57,059 nt of DNA, taken from positions 1 to 57,059 of the forward strand of contig CANFKE010000028.1 in NCBI GenBank assembly GCA_947447465.1, in the 5' to 3' direction. The position numbers and the translations under genes were made by a program. The notes beneath the pieces were generated by a model that was given only the letters and a program-made list of their open reading frames with translations, was not told the DNA's origin and did no database searches. Shown piece by piece: positions 25,274-35,978 of this stretch. The DNA comes from Chitinophagaceae bacterium. Its GTDB lineage: Bacteria > Bacteroidota > Bacteroidia > Chitinophagales > Chitinophagaceae. Each line of letters starts with the position of its first letter. Position 1 is the stretch's first letter.

Positions 25274-27304
25274 TTACTTCAAACCTTCTTTCTCCTTCTG
25301 AAGTTTGAATAAAAGATCGCGGAGACGGGCAGCCTCCATAAAGTCGAGCTCCTTTGCGGCCTTCTCCATATCCTTTTTGATCTTACCTATCTGCTTATCT
25401 AACTGAGCGGCCGTTTTATATTCCACTTCCTCCTCAGCAGCAATGCTGATCAACTCGTCGGCAATAGCATATTTATTGTTCTCGTCGTAGCCCTTTATCT
25501 CCAGTACAGATGTCTGACCCATGATCTGCTCTATGGACTTACGGATGGTCATAGGGGTAATACCTTTTGCAATATTATTTTGTATCTGCTTATCTCTACG
25601 TCTGCCGGTCTCATCGATAGTACGCTGCATGCTGTCTGTGATCTTATCTGCATAGAAGATGACCAGACCATCTACATTACGCGCAGCACGGCCAGCCATC
25701 TGTATCAAGGACCGTTCATCTCTTAGGAATCCCTCTTTGTCTGCATCGAGGATAGCCATCAATGACACTTCGGGAAGGTCCAAACCTTCTCTTAACAGGT
25801 TGACCCCTACCAATACGTTGATCACGCCGAGACGAAGATCCCGAAGTATCTCTACACGCTCCAGCGTATCGACCTCAGAATGGATATACTTTGATTTGAT
25901 ATTGATCCGTTTCAGGTATTTATCCAGCTCTTCGGCCATACGCTTGGTGAGTGTTGTTACCAATACTCTGTCGCCCTTGGTCACCCGCTTTTCAATTTCA
26001 TCGAGCAGATCATCGACCTGATTGATGCTTGGACGAATTTCTATCGGCGGATCCAGCAATCCGGTAGGCCTTACAATTTGCTCAGTAACAATACCACCAC
26101 ACTGTTCCAGCTCAAACTTACCGGGAGTAGCACTTACATAAATGACCTGATTGAGCAGTGACTCGAATTCATAGAAATTGAGTGGTCTGTTGTCTAATGC
26201 AGATGGCAAACGGAAACCATAATCAACCAATGTCATCTTTCTGGACCTGTCGCCACCATACATACCACTGATCTGCGGGATGGTAGCATGGCTCTCATCT
26301 ATGACCAATAAAAAGTCATCTGGAAAATAATCGATAAGGCAGAATGGACGAGTACCGGGCTTACGGCGATCGAGGAAGCGGGAATAATTCTCAATGCCGC
26401 TACAATAGCCAAGCTCCTGCATCATTTCCAGATCGTAAGTAACGCGCTCCTTTATACGCTGCGCTTCAATGTGCTTACCATTAGCCTTAAAATACTCTAT
26501 CTGCGCATTCATCTCATCTTGAATCTCGAAGACGATATTGGCCATCTGTTCTTTAGGAGCTATGTATAAATTAGCAGGGAATATCGCAGCATTCTCCATA
26601 GATAGTATGCGCTTACCGGTATCTGTTTCGAAGCTTTCTATCTCCTCTACCTCATCGCCGAAGAAAGTGATGCGATAACCATAATCTACATAAGGTAAAT
26701 TGACATCGACCGTATCACCATTAACTCTGAATGTACCTCTGGCAAACTCGCCCTGGCTGCGATTATATAGTGAATTGACCAACTGATGCAGAAAAGCATT
26801 CCTGCCAATACTATCACCTGTTTTGAAACGGATGATACTGTTGGCATACTCAGTAGGATTACCAATACCGTAGATACAGGAAACTGACGCGACCACTATT
26901 ATATCTCTCCTGCCGCTCAACAAACTTGAGGTCGCTCTTAGCCTTAACTTCTCGAGTTCTTCATTAATGGAAAGATCTTTCTCAATATAAGTACCCGAAG
27001 TAGGCATATAAGCCTCGGGCTGATAGTAATCGTAATAAGAAACAAAATACTCGACAGCATTGTCGGGAAAGAACTGGCGGAACTCACCATATAACTGAGC
27101 CACAAGGGTCTTGTTATGAGTAAGTACCAACGTAGGTCTATCGACCTGCTGCACCACATTGGCAATAGTAAAAGTTTTACCCGATCCGGTAACACCCAGC
27201 AATGTCTGAAATTTTTCACCATCATTGAGGCCTTTCACCAATTGTTTTATGGCTTCCGGCTGATCGCCGGCAGGCTGGTACGGGGATTGTATCTTGAACT
27301 TCAT
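25274..27304 (-). CDS. uvrB: UvrABC system protein B
   Basis: UvrB is the damage-verifying helicase-like subunit of nucleotide excision repair, loaded by UvrA and then recruiting UvrC. The 676-residue length is typical. Visible motifs are Walker A GVTGSGKTFT (38-47), the beta-hairpin region YYDYYQPEAYMP, the DEAD-like LLVIDESH, SATPG, the helicase motif QMAGRAARN, and the C-terminal UVR domain (about 635-676, AAKELDFMEAARLRD) that binds UvrC. The gene is downstream of nothing obvious and appears to be its own unit. Confidence 0.97.
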   Translation of the reverse strand: MKFKIQSPYQPAGDQPEAIKQLVKGLNDGEKFQTLLGVTGSGKTFTIANVVQQVDRPTLVLTHNKTLVAQLYGEFRQFFPDNAVEYFVSYYDYYQPEAYMPTSGTYIEKDLSINEELEKLRLRATSSLLSGRRDIIVVASVSCIYGIGNPTEYANSIIRFKTGDSIGRNAFLHQLVNSLYNRSQGEFARGTFRVNGDTVDVNLPYVDYGYRITFFGDEVEEIESFETDTGKRILSMENAAIFPANLYIAPKEQMANIVFEIQDEMNAQIEYFKANGKHIEAQRIKERVTYDLEMMQELGYCSGIENYSRFLDRRKPGTRPFCLIDYFPDDFLLVIDESHATIPQISGMYGGDRSRKMTLVDYGFRLPSALDNRPLNFYEFESLLNQVIYVSATPGKFELEQCGGIVTEQIVRPTGLLDPPIEIRPSINQVDDLLDEIEKRVTKGDRVLVTTLTKRMAEELDKYLKRINIKSKYIHSEVDTLERVEILRDLRLGVINVLVGVNLLREGLDLPEVSLMAILDADKEGFLRDERSLIQMAGRAARNVDGLVIFYADKITDSMQRTIDETGRRRDKQIQNNIAKGITPMTIRKSIEQIMGQTSVLEIKGYDENNKYAIADELISIAAEEEVEYKTAAQLDKQIGKIKKDMEKAAKELDFMEAARLRDLLFKLQKEKEGLK

Positions 27305-27374
27305 ACCTTACAAATTTCGGTGTTTTTAGCACGGCAACAGACAAGTACCTGTTAAAATATTACCACAACTAAAA

Positions 27375-27402
27375 GAGCCACACCGTTTGCGGTATGGCTC
27401 TG
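27375..27402 (-). terminator. terminator after the divIC/ftsB-like gene
   Basis: AGAGCCACACCG (27375-27386) pairs with CGGTATGGCTCT (27391-27402) with one G-U type position and a 4-nt loop; on the minus strand it is followed by TTT. It lies 18 bp beyond the stop codon at 27420. Confidence 0.7.
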
Positions 27403-27419
27403 CTCATATCTAAGTCATT

Positions 27420-27728
27420 TTATTTGGAATCGGCATCTATCACATACACATCTTCATTCTCATGCTTCATACGATAATTCTCTCTGGCGTATTGTTCCAT
27501 TTTATGCCTATCGGTAAGTAGCCCGTCTCTCTCTGCCTGCATGATGCTGATCTCTTTATTGAGGTATGCGATGTTGCTCTTTAAACCATCCAGCTCCTTT
27601 TGTTTTTGCCTGAGCGTCAACCAATCGTTCTGATCGAAAAACATACTCCAGATCACAAACAGAAAAGCAGTGATGAAATATTTGTTACTAACAACCTTTA
27701 AAGCCTTCTTAAAAAATTCCTTCTTCAT
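27420..27728 (-). CDS. FtsB/DivIC-family cell division protein
   Basis: The 102-residue product (start at the ATG at 27728; an ATG 18 bp upstream is possible) has a short basic N-terminus, one TM segment (about 17-34, YFITAFLFVIWSMFFD) and a periplasmic coiled coil (KQKELDGLKSNIAYLNKEI), then ENYRMKHENEDVYVI. That is the topology and motif pattern of the septum formation initiator family (FtsB/DivIC), which bridges FtsL and FtsQ at the divisome. It lies downstream of enolase, an arrangement also known from proteobacteria. Confidence 0.85.
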   Translation of the reverse strand: MKKEFFKKALKVVSNKYFITAFLFVIWSMFFDQNDWLTLRQKQKELDGLKSNIAYLNKEISIMQAERDGLLTDRHKMEQYARENYRMKHENEDVYVIDADSK

Positions 27729-27803
27729 AAAGTATGGGAGGTTCATTACAAAGATAGGGGTAGAAAACTGAAAAATGATCGGCTATGAACTTTCATTAAA
27801 GCG

Positions 27804-27834
27804 AAAAGGCGACACACATTGTGCATCGCCTTTT
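27804..27834. terminator. hairpin between eno and the divIC/ftsB-like gene
   Basis: AAAAGGCGA (27804-27812) pairs with TCGCCTTTT (27826-27834) around a partly self-complementary centre. On the minus strand it follows the enolase stop by 23 bp. It may terminate or attenuate enolase transcripts before the downstream gene. Confidence 0.65.
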
Positions 27835-27856
27835 CAATATTCAATCTTTAAATGAA

Positions 27857-29200
<1,344 letters not shown>

Positions 29201-29318
29201 TCACCAACAATGAGTGATATCACTATTATTTAAAGGTAGTGGTTTAGTAGAAACAATGAGGGGAAAGTGTAGATTTTTAGTTTAATTAAGGATAGTGTCA
29301 CATCTATTAAACTAAAAA

Positions 29319-29340
29319 CCGGTTGCTTTATAACAACCGG
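29319..29340 (-). terminator. terminator of the lipoprotein gene ending at 29362
   Basis: CCGGTTG (29319-29325) pairs with CAACCGG (29334-29340). On the minus strand the stem is followed by TTTTTAGTTT, a T-rich tract, 22 bp beyond the stop codon. Confidence 0.7.
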
Positions 29341-29361
29341 CAGTAAACAACTTTAATAAAA

Positions 29362-30003
29362 TCAATTTTTCTTTTGCGGATTGGCGTACACCTCACTCCC
29401 CTTCAAGCCACCACGGTAAGAACTCACCCTATAAAAATGCATGGTGTCGCTATAAAAACTTGGTCTGGAACTATTCTTTTCTAGCCTCTTTCGCACATCC
29501 TTGCTATTAGTCAATTGTTTCAAAGTAGTATCAGCTACTACAGCCGTTATAATGCTATCTTTTGTTACCTTAATCAACCGTGTAAAGAAATACCCTTTCT
29601 CATCCTTTTCACTGACAAAGCGGCCATCGACATATGGTGTATGATGGTATGCAATATTCAGAAAATTTTGTCTATTAATAATAGAGATAAATGCATAAAA
29701 CTGTTGATAAAGGGGGTTAGAACCATGCATATCCATGTATGTAATATAGTAAAGGCACGATTTATTATCATGTTCAAATTTAAAACTAGGTATGTTTGGA
29801 ACTTCGGTATTGTAGTCGCTTTCAATGCAGAAATAATTTGCCTTATCAGTGTCTTCCACTGCTTTCCACAATCCTAGTATGCCGGTATCAATTTTGATTT
29901 TTGGCGTTGCATCGATAGGATATTTAGAGTAGCTTTTGCAACCTATATTGATAAGAATACAAAATCCAAATAATGCGCAAATGTGTTGACTATGGCTCTT
30001 CAT
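29362..30003 (-). CDS. putative lipoprotein, unknown function
   Basis: This 213-residue protein has an N-terminal hydrophobic segment ending in INIGC, a weak lipobox (Asn instead of Leu at -3), so it is probably a lipoprotein or otherwise exported. The mature part contains GILGLWKAVEDTDKANYFCIE, reminiscent of lipocalin-like Bacteroidota proteins that begin with a LxGxW motif, and many Tyr and Ser residues. I do not recognise the family. It has its own terminator. Confidence 0.6.
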   Translation of the reverse strand: MKSHSQHICALFGFCILINIGCKSYSKYPIDATPKIKIDTGILGLWKAVEDTDKANYFCIESDYNTEVPNIPSFKFEHDNKSCLYYITYMDMHGSNPLYQQFYAFISIINRQNFLNIAYHHTPYVDGRFVSEKDEKGYFFTRLIKVTKDSIITAVVADTTLKQLTNSKDVRKRLEKNSSRPSFYSDTMHFYRVSSYRGGLKGSEVYANPQKKN

Positions 30004-30063
30004 AAATATTTAATTAAATATACTAAATATCAATTACAATCCCATTGGATTGCATCTATTGTT

Positions 30064-30687
30064 TTATCTAGCGGTCAACGTATCTCCTTTTCTCAACCAG
30101 CCCAGCGCCCTGTCCCTGCCAATAAACCACTTGCCTGAATTGCAATTCAGCTTAAAAGTATCTCTTGAAGAGCCAAAAGGGCCCGGATTCTGCTGTATGA
30201 TAATGATCTTATTACTGTCAGCTGCGGCTATAATGGCCACATGTCCGTAAGGGTTACCTGCATGACCATCAAATATCAGCAGGTCTTCCGGCTGTGGTTT
30301 TGATCTGCTGCCGTTAGTGAACTGCATCAATCCACGCTTTGTATTGAAGGAACTATCGGTGAGTGATGCATCGAAAAAGTCTTTAGCATTACCGAACGCA
30401 TCGGGCATTTTATGGTTTAGCCGCTGGTAGTAATAACGCTTTACAAACTCCACGCATTGGTACTTCATACCTATATTATAGCCATCAGGTGCTGTGTTGC
30501 GGCCGCCTGTATGACCTACCATGCCATTGTAATAAACAATTACTCCGTTCAGGCTATCCAATGGTTGACCAAGTGTATATTTTGGATTGGGGTTGTAACT
30601 GCTTTTGTTGAGATAGTATGCCGTAATACCACCAACCAAAAGAATGGAAATAATAACTGCAAGGGCTAGCTTATAGGTGCGCTTCAT
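30064..30687 (-). CDS. CHAP-domain amidase/peptidase, membrane anchored
   Basis: The 207-residue protein has an N-terminal TM or uncleaved signal segment (about 7-26) followed by a CHAP domain (about 55-190). The catalytic Cys78 lies in YQCVEFVKRYYY and His149 in YGHVAII; a following Asn (QQNPGP) fits the usual third residue. CHAP domains cleave peptidoglycan peptides or gamma-glutamyl amides; the CVEFVRR-like motif is close to the amidase half of glutathionylspermidine synthetase. Probable location is the periplasm, tethered to the inner membrane. Confidence 0.8.
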   Translation of the reverse strand: MKRTYKLALAVIISILLVGGITAYYLNKSSYNPNPKYTLGQPLDSLNGVIVYYNGMVGHTGGRNTAPDGYNIGMKYQCVEFVKRYYYQRLNHKMPDAFGNAKDFFDASLTDSSFNTKRGLMQFTNGSRSKPQPEDLLIFDGHAGNPYGHVAIIAAADSNKIIIIQQNPGPFGSSRDTFKLNCNSGKWFIGRDRALGWLRKGDTLTAR

Positions 30688-30766
30688 ATTGATTAATAAT
30701 CACACCTAAGTTAGCTAATATTATGTATTTGGTAGATTATTCATCCGCAATTACTTTTGTTCATAT

Positions 30767-31903
30767 ATGCGCTACTTCGTTAACCATACTTATCTGTTAC
30801 TTACCCTGCTGTGCACATGCTTTGGAGCCAATGCGCAAAGTAATAATGACAAGTTAATAGGTTACGGACTTGAAGTGAACACCTTTGCCGGACATGTGAT
30901 CAAACACTCCCCGAAATTCCATCTTCCTTTGCCCGATCTGTCAACAGGTGTGGATGTAAACATGGTGTATAAATGCAGTGGTCGCAAGCAATGGGAGGGA
31001 TGCCGTAAATACCCGACACTTGGAATCGGATTTACTTATACCAATTATGGTATAGACTCTGTGTACGGCCGTTGTTTCAGCATTTACCCTAATCTCACCA
31101 TCCCTCTTATCACCGGTAAAAAAATTGAATGGACAGTCCGTATTGGCGATGGCATGGGTTATGTTACTAAGAAGTATAGCCGCAACCCTATCTCTGACAC
31201 ACTTAATAATGCCATTGGCAGCCATATCAATGACTACGCCAGCTTTAATACTGACTTCCGCTATAAAGCCAATAAGCATTGGGATTTTCAGATAGGCATG
31301 AATTTCACCCATATCTCAGATGCATCCTATCACCAACCCAATCTGGGTATCAACCTATATGGCGCACATATTGGCATCAGGTATTTCCCCGTATCATCTA
31401 AGCCTGAACGACTGGTATGTAAACCAATGCCGTCGTCGCACAGAATATTGCTGCAAGCCCGACTGGGCATTGCCTTCAACCAGATAGAAGCGCCACAGGG
31501 ACCTACCTATCCGGTATATATGACATCGCTCTATGCCAGCAGAAGATGGAAAGGAAAGAATAAAATGTATGCAGGCATGGACTACTCCTATCACGAAGCT
31601 ATCTATGCCTTTGAACGCAATAATGAAGCCGACCCCGGCAAAGAGGCGGCCAATAGCTATAAAGTAGCTGTGATCGCAGGTAATGAATTTCTCTTCGGCC
31701 GTGTAGGCATCATTCTGCAGGTAGGCTATTACCTTAAGGAGGCCGCATTGAAACAAGACAAGTATTATGAAAAAATAGGCGGCCACTACTATCTGGTACA
31801 AAGGGAGAAAGGACCTATCAAAGAGTTCTTCCTGACCGGATTTCTGAAAACCCACAAGTCGGTAGCGGAACTGGCTGAATTTGGCCTGGGATTCGGGTTT
31901 TAA
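30767..31903 (+). CDS. acyloxyacyl hydrolase / PagL-like lipid A deacylase
   Basis: The 378-residue product has a signal peptide (ending GANAQ) and a beta-barrel region in which FTHISDASYHQPNLGIN (about 184-200) corresponds to the His-Ser active-site region of the PagL lipid A 3-O-deacylase family. PagL itself is about half this size; the C-terminal 150-plus residues form additional beta-strand-rich sequence ending in a typical barrel pattern (ELAEFGLGFGF). It probably acts in the outer membrane on lipid A. An O-methyltransferase gene follows after 51 bp. Confidence 0.75.
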   Translation: MRYFVNHTYLLLTLLCTCFGANAQSNNDKLIGYGLEVNTFAGHVIKHSPKFHLPLPDLSTGVDVNMVYKCSGRKQWEGCRKYPTLGIGFTYTNYGIDSVYGRCFSIYPNLTIPLITGKKIEWTVRIGDGMGYVTKKYSRNPISDTLNNAIGSHINDYASFNTDFRYKANKHWDFQIGMNFTHISDASYHQPNLGINLYGAHIGIRYFPVSSKPERLVCKPMPSSHRILLQARLGIAFNQIEAPQGPTYPVYMTSLYASRRWKGKNKMYAGMDYSYHEAIYAFERNNEADPGKEAANSYKVAVIAGNEFLFGRVGIILQVGYYLKEAALKQDKYYEKIGGHYYLVQREKGPIKEFFLTGFLKTHKSVAELAEFGLGFGF

Positions 31904-31954
31904 TTCTGCGTCAACACTACCTATCTTTACAGCATTCATTAAGCAGACCGTTAC

Positions 31955-32602
31955 ATGACCAAAATATCATTGCCTGATACCGTAGGCCCATATTGTGCCC
32001 ATTATACAACCCCCGAAATGCCTTTGCTTGCCGCACTGAACAGGGAAACCAATATGAAGGTGCATGGCGCGGTAATGATATCTGGCCACATGCAGGGTAT
32101 GTTCCTGCAAATGATGAGTAAGGCCATGAGACCAAAGTACATATTGGAGTTGGGTACTTTTACCGGATATTCAGCTATCTGTCTGGCACAGGGACTACAA
32201 CCCGATGGCCTACTACATACCATAGATGTAGATGAAGAACTGGAGGATATGACGACCCGCTATTTTGAAGAGGCCGGCCTTAAAGAAAAAGTAGTCATAC
32301 ATATAGGTAAAGCGGCAGAGATCATACCCACACTAACCGAAACATTTGATCTGGTGTTCATCGATGCAGATAAAAACAATTATGATCTCTACTTCGATCT
32401 TGTTATAGACAAGCTTTCGTCGGGAGGATTTATTCTTGCCGACAATGTATTGTATGAAGGTGAGGTAACCTTACCTGTAGAACAACAAAGTAAGAATGCA
32501 AAAGCCATGCAACGGTTCAATGACAAGATACGAGCCGATGAACGAGTGGAACAAATGATGCTGCCACTAAGAGATGGTATGATGATCATCAGAAAAAAAT
32601 AA
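31955..32602 (+). CDS. SAM-dependent O-methyltransferase (caffeoyl-CoA OMT-like family)
   Basis: The 215-residue cytosolic enzyme matches family 3 O-methyltransferases. The SAM-binding motif I is ILELGTFTGYSAICLA, followed by LHTIDVDEE, and the metal-binding segment VFIDADKNNYDLYFD with DNVLYEG downstream. These enzymes methylate catechol-like hydroxyls with a divalent metal; the substrate here is unknown. A TATCTTTA -7 box lies at 31922-31929, and the next gene starts 5 bp after the stop, implying cotranscription with the membrane protein. Confidence 0.88.
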   Translation: MTKISLPDTVGPYCAHYTTPEMPLLAALNRETNMKVHGAVMISGHMQGMFLQMMSKAMRPKYILELGTFTGYSAICLAQGLQPDGLLHTIDVDEELEDMTTRYFEEAGLKEKVVIHIGKAAEIIPTLTETFDLVFIDADKNNYDLYFDLVIDKLSSGGFILADNVLYEGEVTLPVEQQSKNAKAMQRFNDKIRADERVEQMMLPLRDGMMIIRKK

Positions 32603-32607
32603 TCATC

Positions 32608-34329
32608 ATGAAAAATCTGCTCTCCCTTATTGCCTGCGCACTTGTCTGTATCGTATTACTGCAATACAGGGTAACTACTATAAAACCCGATGAGCCACTT
32701 AAGATCACTTACTGGGATGCGAATGGCTACTATCTGTATCTGCCTTCTATTCTGATCTACCATGATTATAAAGAGTTGAAATGGGTAGATAGTATCGATC
32801 GTAAGTATCAGGTAACCGGCGGAAATGGTGTACAAGCGGAAAAGGCGAAAAATGGTGCATATGTATTCAAATACCTGGGTGGAGTAGCAATTATGGAGCT
32901 CCCTTTCTTTTGTATAGGACACTTTATTGCCACACATTATCAATACCCTCCAGATGGCTTTTCACCTCCCTATCAATATGCACTGGGGTTCGGTATCCTA
33001 TTCTATAGTTTTCTGGCGCTTATGATGCTCAGAAAAGTACTACTGCTGTACTTTGACGATAAAGTAACCGCAGCGACCATCTTATTGCTTACACTGGCAT
33101 CCAATTATATACAATATGCCGCTGTAGATAATGGGCAAAGCCATGCCTATATATTCCTGCTCTACACACTGATACTCTATGCTACCTACAAATGGCACCA
33201 ACAGCCGTCTATACTTTGGGCTTGCATAACAGGGCTTATTTGTGGATTCGCTACTATGAGCCGCCCTACTGAAGCGATCATTATCTTCATCCCGCTTTTC
33301 TGGGATACGCATACAAAAGACATAGCCAAGGTAAAATGGCAATTGGTAAAGAAGCATAGTTCACACATTGCCTATGCCACACTATTGGGCATATCAGGTG
33401 TATTGCCGCAACTACTCTATTGGAAAGCTGCTACCGGCCACTTCATCTATGATGTGGGCAGCAAGTGGCAGTTCCTCAATCCATACTTCAGGGTATTGTT
33501 CGGTTTTGAGAAGGGTTGGTTCGTTTATACCCCTGTTACATTGCTGTTCATAGCTGGAATGTTCTTTATGAGACCATATCAGTTTAAAAAGTCAGTATTG
33601 TGGTTTTGTTTACTCAATATATATATCATTATAGCCTGGGATGATTGGCGCTATGGTGGTAGCTACTCTACCCGCGCATTGGTGCAGAGCTATCCTGTTT
33701 TTGCTCTGCCATTGGCAGCCATTACCAATAAGGCTTTGCAAAAAAAATGGAGGCCCATATTCCTACTTGCCGGAATTTACCTCATTGGCGTCAATCTGTT
33801 TCAGTTAGTTCAATACAATAAGACCATACTACACTTCAACGACATGAACAGGCGCTATTATAGTCGTATCTATCTGAATATGCACCCTACACCTGCGGAT
33901 ATGAGCTTGTTGGATAGTAATGAATTATTTACCAATGAAGCTTGCAGGCATATAACTATATTCACTACTGATTCACCCAAAATCGTTCATGCGGATGCAG
34001 GGCAACCTGCGCTGATAGCAGAAATACCACAAAAAGGAGTGTACGATAAAAAGAAGTGGTTGAAGATAAGCTGTGTGATCAAAACAAAGGATGTATGGCA
34101 GACCTACCTGAATGCAGACGTGATCATGAACAATAACACCAAGCATGCGCGGGTGCGCTTATTCAATGCCATTAGTCAACCGGGAGCAGACAACACCTAT
34201 ACCTTCTGGGTGAGTGTACCCGACCATAGTGAATTGAAAAATATAAAGTTATTCCTTACCAGCCCATTCACATTCGATGGTATTGTAACAAAAACAGAAG
34301 TGGGCGGGTATTTTCCTGCAGAAGAATGA
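32608..34329 (+). CDS. GT-C type multi-pass membrane glycosyltransferase-like protein
   Basis: The 573-residue protein has about 10 hydrophobic segments, a first luminal loop with YWDANGYYLYLP (the Asp in place of the acidic catalytic residue of GT-C enzymes), MSRPTE, and WDDWRYGGSYSTRALVQSYP, a pattern I know from ArnT/PMT-like membrane proteins of Bacteroidota. The C-terminal 150 residues are soluble and beta-rich. It probably transfers a sugar from a lipid carrier on the periplasmic side; donor and acceptor are unknown. It overlaps no gene but is coupled to the O-methyltransferase (5-bp gap) and converges on the next gene with 11 bp. Confidence 0.7.
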   Translation: MKNLLSLIACALVCIVLLQYRVTTIKPDEPLKITYWDANGYYLYLPSILIYHDYKELKWVDSIDRKYQVTGGNGVQAEKAKNGAYVFKYLGGVAIMELPFFCIGHFIATHYQYPPDGFSPPYQYALGFGILFYSFLALMMLRKVLLLYFDDKVTAATILLLTLASNYIQYAAVDNGQSHAYIFLLYTLILYATYKWHQQPSILWACITGLICGFATMSRPTEAIIIFIPLFWDTHTKDIAKVKWQLVKKHSSHIAYATLLGISGVLPQLLYWKAATGHFIYDVGSKWQFLNPYFRVLFGFEKGWFVYTPVTLLFIAGMFFMRPYQFKKSVLWFCLLNIYIIIAWDDWRYGGSYSTRALVQSYPVFALPLAAITNKALQKKWRPIFLLAGIYLIGVNLFQLVQYNKTILHFNDMNRRYYSRIYLNMHPTPADMSLLDSNELFTNEACRHITIFTTDSPKIVHADAGQPALIAEIPQKGVYDKKKWLKISCVIKTKDVWQTYLNADVIMNNNTKHARVRLFNAISQPGADNTYTFWVSVPDHSELKNIKLFLTSPFTFDGIVTKTEVGGYFPAEE

Positions 34330-34340
34330 CATTCAGTAAA

Positions 34341-34976
34341 CTATTTCCACTCCAGCATATTAAAATCACTTACTAGCCGGCATATGTTACCCCCGGTATC
34401 ATAACCAATATATGTTGCATAGAGACCATCGCCATAGCCTGTAGAGAAAATGGCTACATTACTGTTCTTCCCTTCCCACATCAGCCAAGCACGGGTATCC
34501 TCGTATGTTTCATTGAGTTGTTTAGATACTGTTGAAAGTTCAGCATCTTCCTTGTATAGATTGTCATAATCGGCATAACCGGATGTATCCATGAAAGAAC
34601 CGGTGCCCGACTCTACACTATACCCGAATATCTCCCCCTTCTCCAATTCATTAACGTCCTGACCGTCAGTAACTGCATATGCCCATCTTACCGGTTTTGT
34701 ATCGGCAAACTTGATGCGCGCAAACCCTATGCGCTCATCGTCATTGATATGCGCCAATGCTACCTGTACCGGAAACTCACCTTTGGGAAAATCAGTAGTA
34801 AATGGTTCCTCCAGATATAGTGCCAGAGGATCGCAGGCATATATCTTGCCGTTCTTAACATTGAGTCTGCCAATGTCCACCATAGTGAATTGCAGCGCAT
34901 CTCCATCGGGATCTTTCGCTGAAAAACCTGTAGTAAAAGCATCCTCCAGGAATGCAGGTGCTTTGATCTGGCTCAT
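34341..34976 (-). CDS. DUF4241-family protein
   Basis: The 211-residue protein has no signal peptide. FPVQVALAHINDDERIGFAR (about 66-85), RWAYAVTDGQD and the C-terminal GDGLYATYIGYDTGG match my memory of DUF4241, a small acidic bacterial domain of unknown function that often occurs near polymorphic toxin or immunity genes. No toxin gene is adjacent here. It is 27 bp downstream of the beta-barrel gene at 35004 and may be cotranscribed with it. Confidence 0.65.
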   Translation of the reverse strand: MSQIKAPAFLEDAFTTGFSAKDPDGDALQFTMVDIGRLNVKNGKIYACDPLALYLEEPFTTDFPKGEFPVQVALAHINDDERIGFARIKFADTKPVRWAYAVTDGQDVNELEKGEIFGYSVESGTGSFMDTSGYADYDNLYKEDAELSTVSKQLNETYEDTRAWLMWEGKNSNVAIFSTGYGDGLYATYIGYDTGGNICRLVSDFNMLEWK

Positions 34977-35003
34977 GGTAAAAGTATTAAGGGGAAGCTG
35001 GAA

Positions 35004-35771
35004 TTACAGACCTGTGATGCAAATACCTACTGATGCAGGAGTAAGCGCAGGACCATTATTTTCTTTAAATACAGTAGTTATGTTATAAGAGCCAAATACG
35101 GATATGTTACCCCAACCAATACGTGCAGTTGCAGCAAAGTTCCATGGGCTGTAATATCTCTTGGTATTTACTTTCTCTTTGATATTGGTACCACCTACAG
35201 ATGTAAGTTCTTTTGTGTGAGCACCCAAAAACGCACCTACAGTCACACCCAAAGCTGCTTTAAAACCTTTGTTACGATTCTGCATATTACTGAAGTAGCG
35301 CAGTTCGAAAGGTGCTTGCAGGTAAGTAGTATTCACTTTATAACGCTTGCCGGGATTAGGATCGTTAATGATGTGTGCAGCAGCGCCTAATGTTCCTGTA
35401 TCCGTGTTCACCAATTTTTGCTTATCCAGATATACAACTGAAGTATTGATACCCAGACCGGCTGCAAAACTCATGTTCGACTTCTTGATAGGAAAATCAT
35501 AGCAGAGATAGGCATTGAATACATAGCCCAGCGTTTTTGTCTTAACACTATCCGGCTTGCTCACCCAGTTATTGTAACCAAGCTGGATCATCACAAAATC
35601 GCGGGACGGCTTTACAATAGCGGGAGTGGCATTTTTATATAACGAGGCAGTACTGTCTTTAGAATATTTAATGTCTTCGCCGCTACCATGAACAGTAACT
35701 GCAGATTTCTGAGCAAACATAATAGTTGACTGTATGAACAGTAAAGACAATAATGCGACGCGTTTTAGCAT
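35004..35771 (-). CDS. putative outer membrane beta-barrel protein
   Basis: The 255-residue product has a signal peptide (MLKRVALLSLLFIQSTIMFAQ) and alternating hydrophobic strands (FVMIQLGYNNWV, MSFAAGLGINTSVVYL, FKAALGVTVGAFLG, AATARIGWGNISVFGSYN) typical of small PorT or OmpW-like barrels. The C-terminus, however, ends GICITGL rather than with an aromatic residue. Function unknown. A -7 box (TATATTTG on the minus strand, near 35790) supports its own promoter. Confidence 0.65.
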   Translation of the reverse strand: MLKRVALLSLLFIQSTIMFAQKSAVTVHGSGEDIKYSKDSTASLYKNATPAIVKPSRDFVMIQLGYNNWVSKPDSVKTKTLGYVFNAYLCYDFPIKKSNMSFAAGLGINTSVVYLDKQKLVNTDTGTLGAAAHIINDPNPGKRYKVNTTYLQAPFELRYFSNMQNRNKGFKAALGVTVGAFLGAHTKELTSVGGTNIKEKVNTKRYYSPWNFAATARIGWGNISVFGSYNITTVFKENNGPALTPASVGICITGL

Positions 35772-35808
35772 AATTCTGGATTAGTGTGCAAATATAATAG
35801 CTGTACGA

Positions 35809-35826
35809 TGGAAAATTTGTTAAAAT
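35809..35826. repeat. isolated TGGAA...TTTGTTAAAAT match to the hairpin element core
   Basis: TGGAA (35809-35813) followed closely by AATTTGTTAAAAT resembles the junction of the last word and the TTTGTTAAAA box in the elements at 3514 and 4031. There is no 10-bp word array and no inverted word here, so it may be a decayed copy or a chance AT-rich match. Confidence 0.3.
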
Positions 35827-35978
35827 ATATAAGGTAATGGCTCAATAACTTATTGACTTAACGACTCAATGAAGAATATGAAGCTAAAAATGAATAAATA
35901 TCGGGGCACTTGTAATAAATTTCATAGAGCGAGTCTCATATCTTATCGCTTATTTTGCACTACACAATAACTTCTCCG

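Noticed and set aside
34341..34976. Toxin-immunity pair around the DUF4241-like gene
   Set aside because: Neighbours are a beta-barrel protein and a GT-C membrane protein; no toxin domain or Rhs/LXG gene is adjacent.
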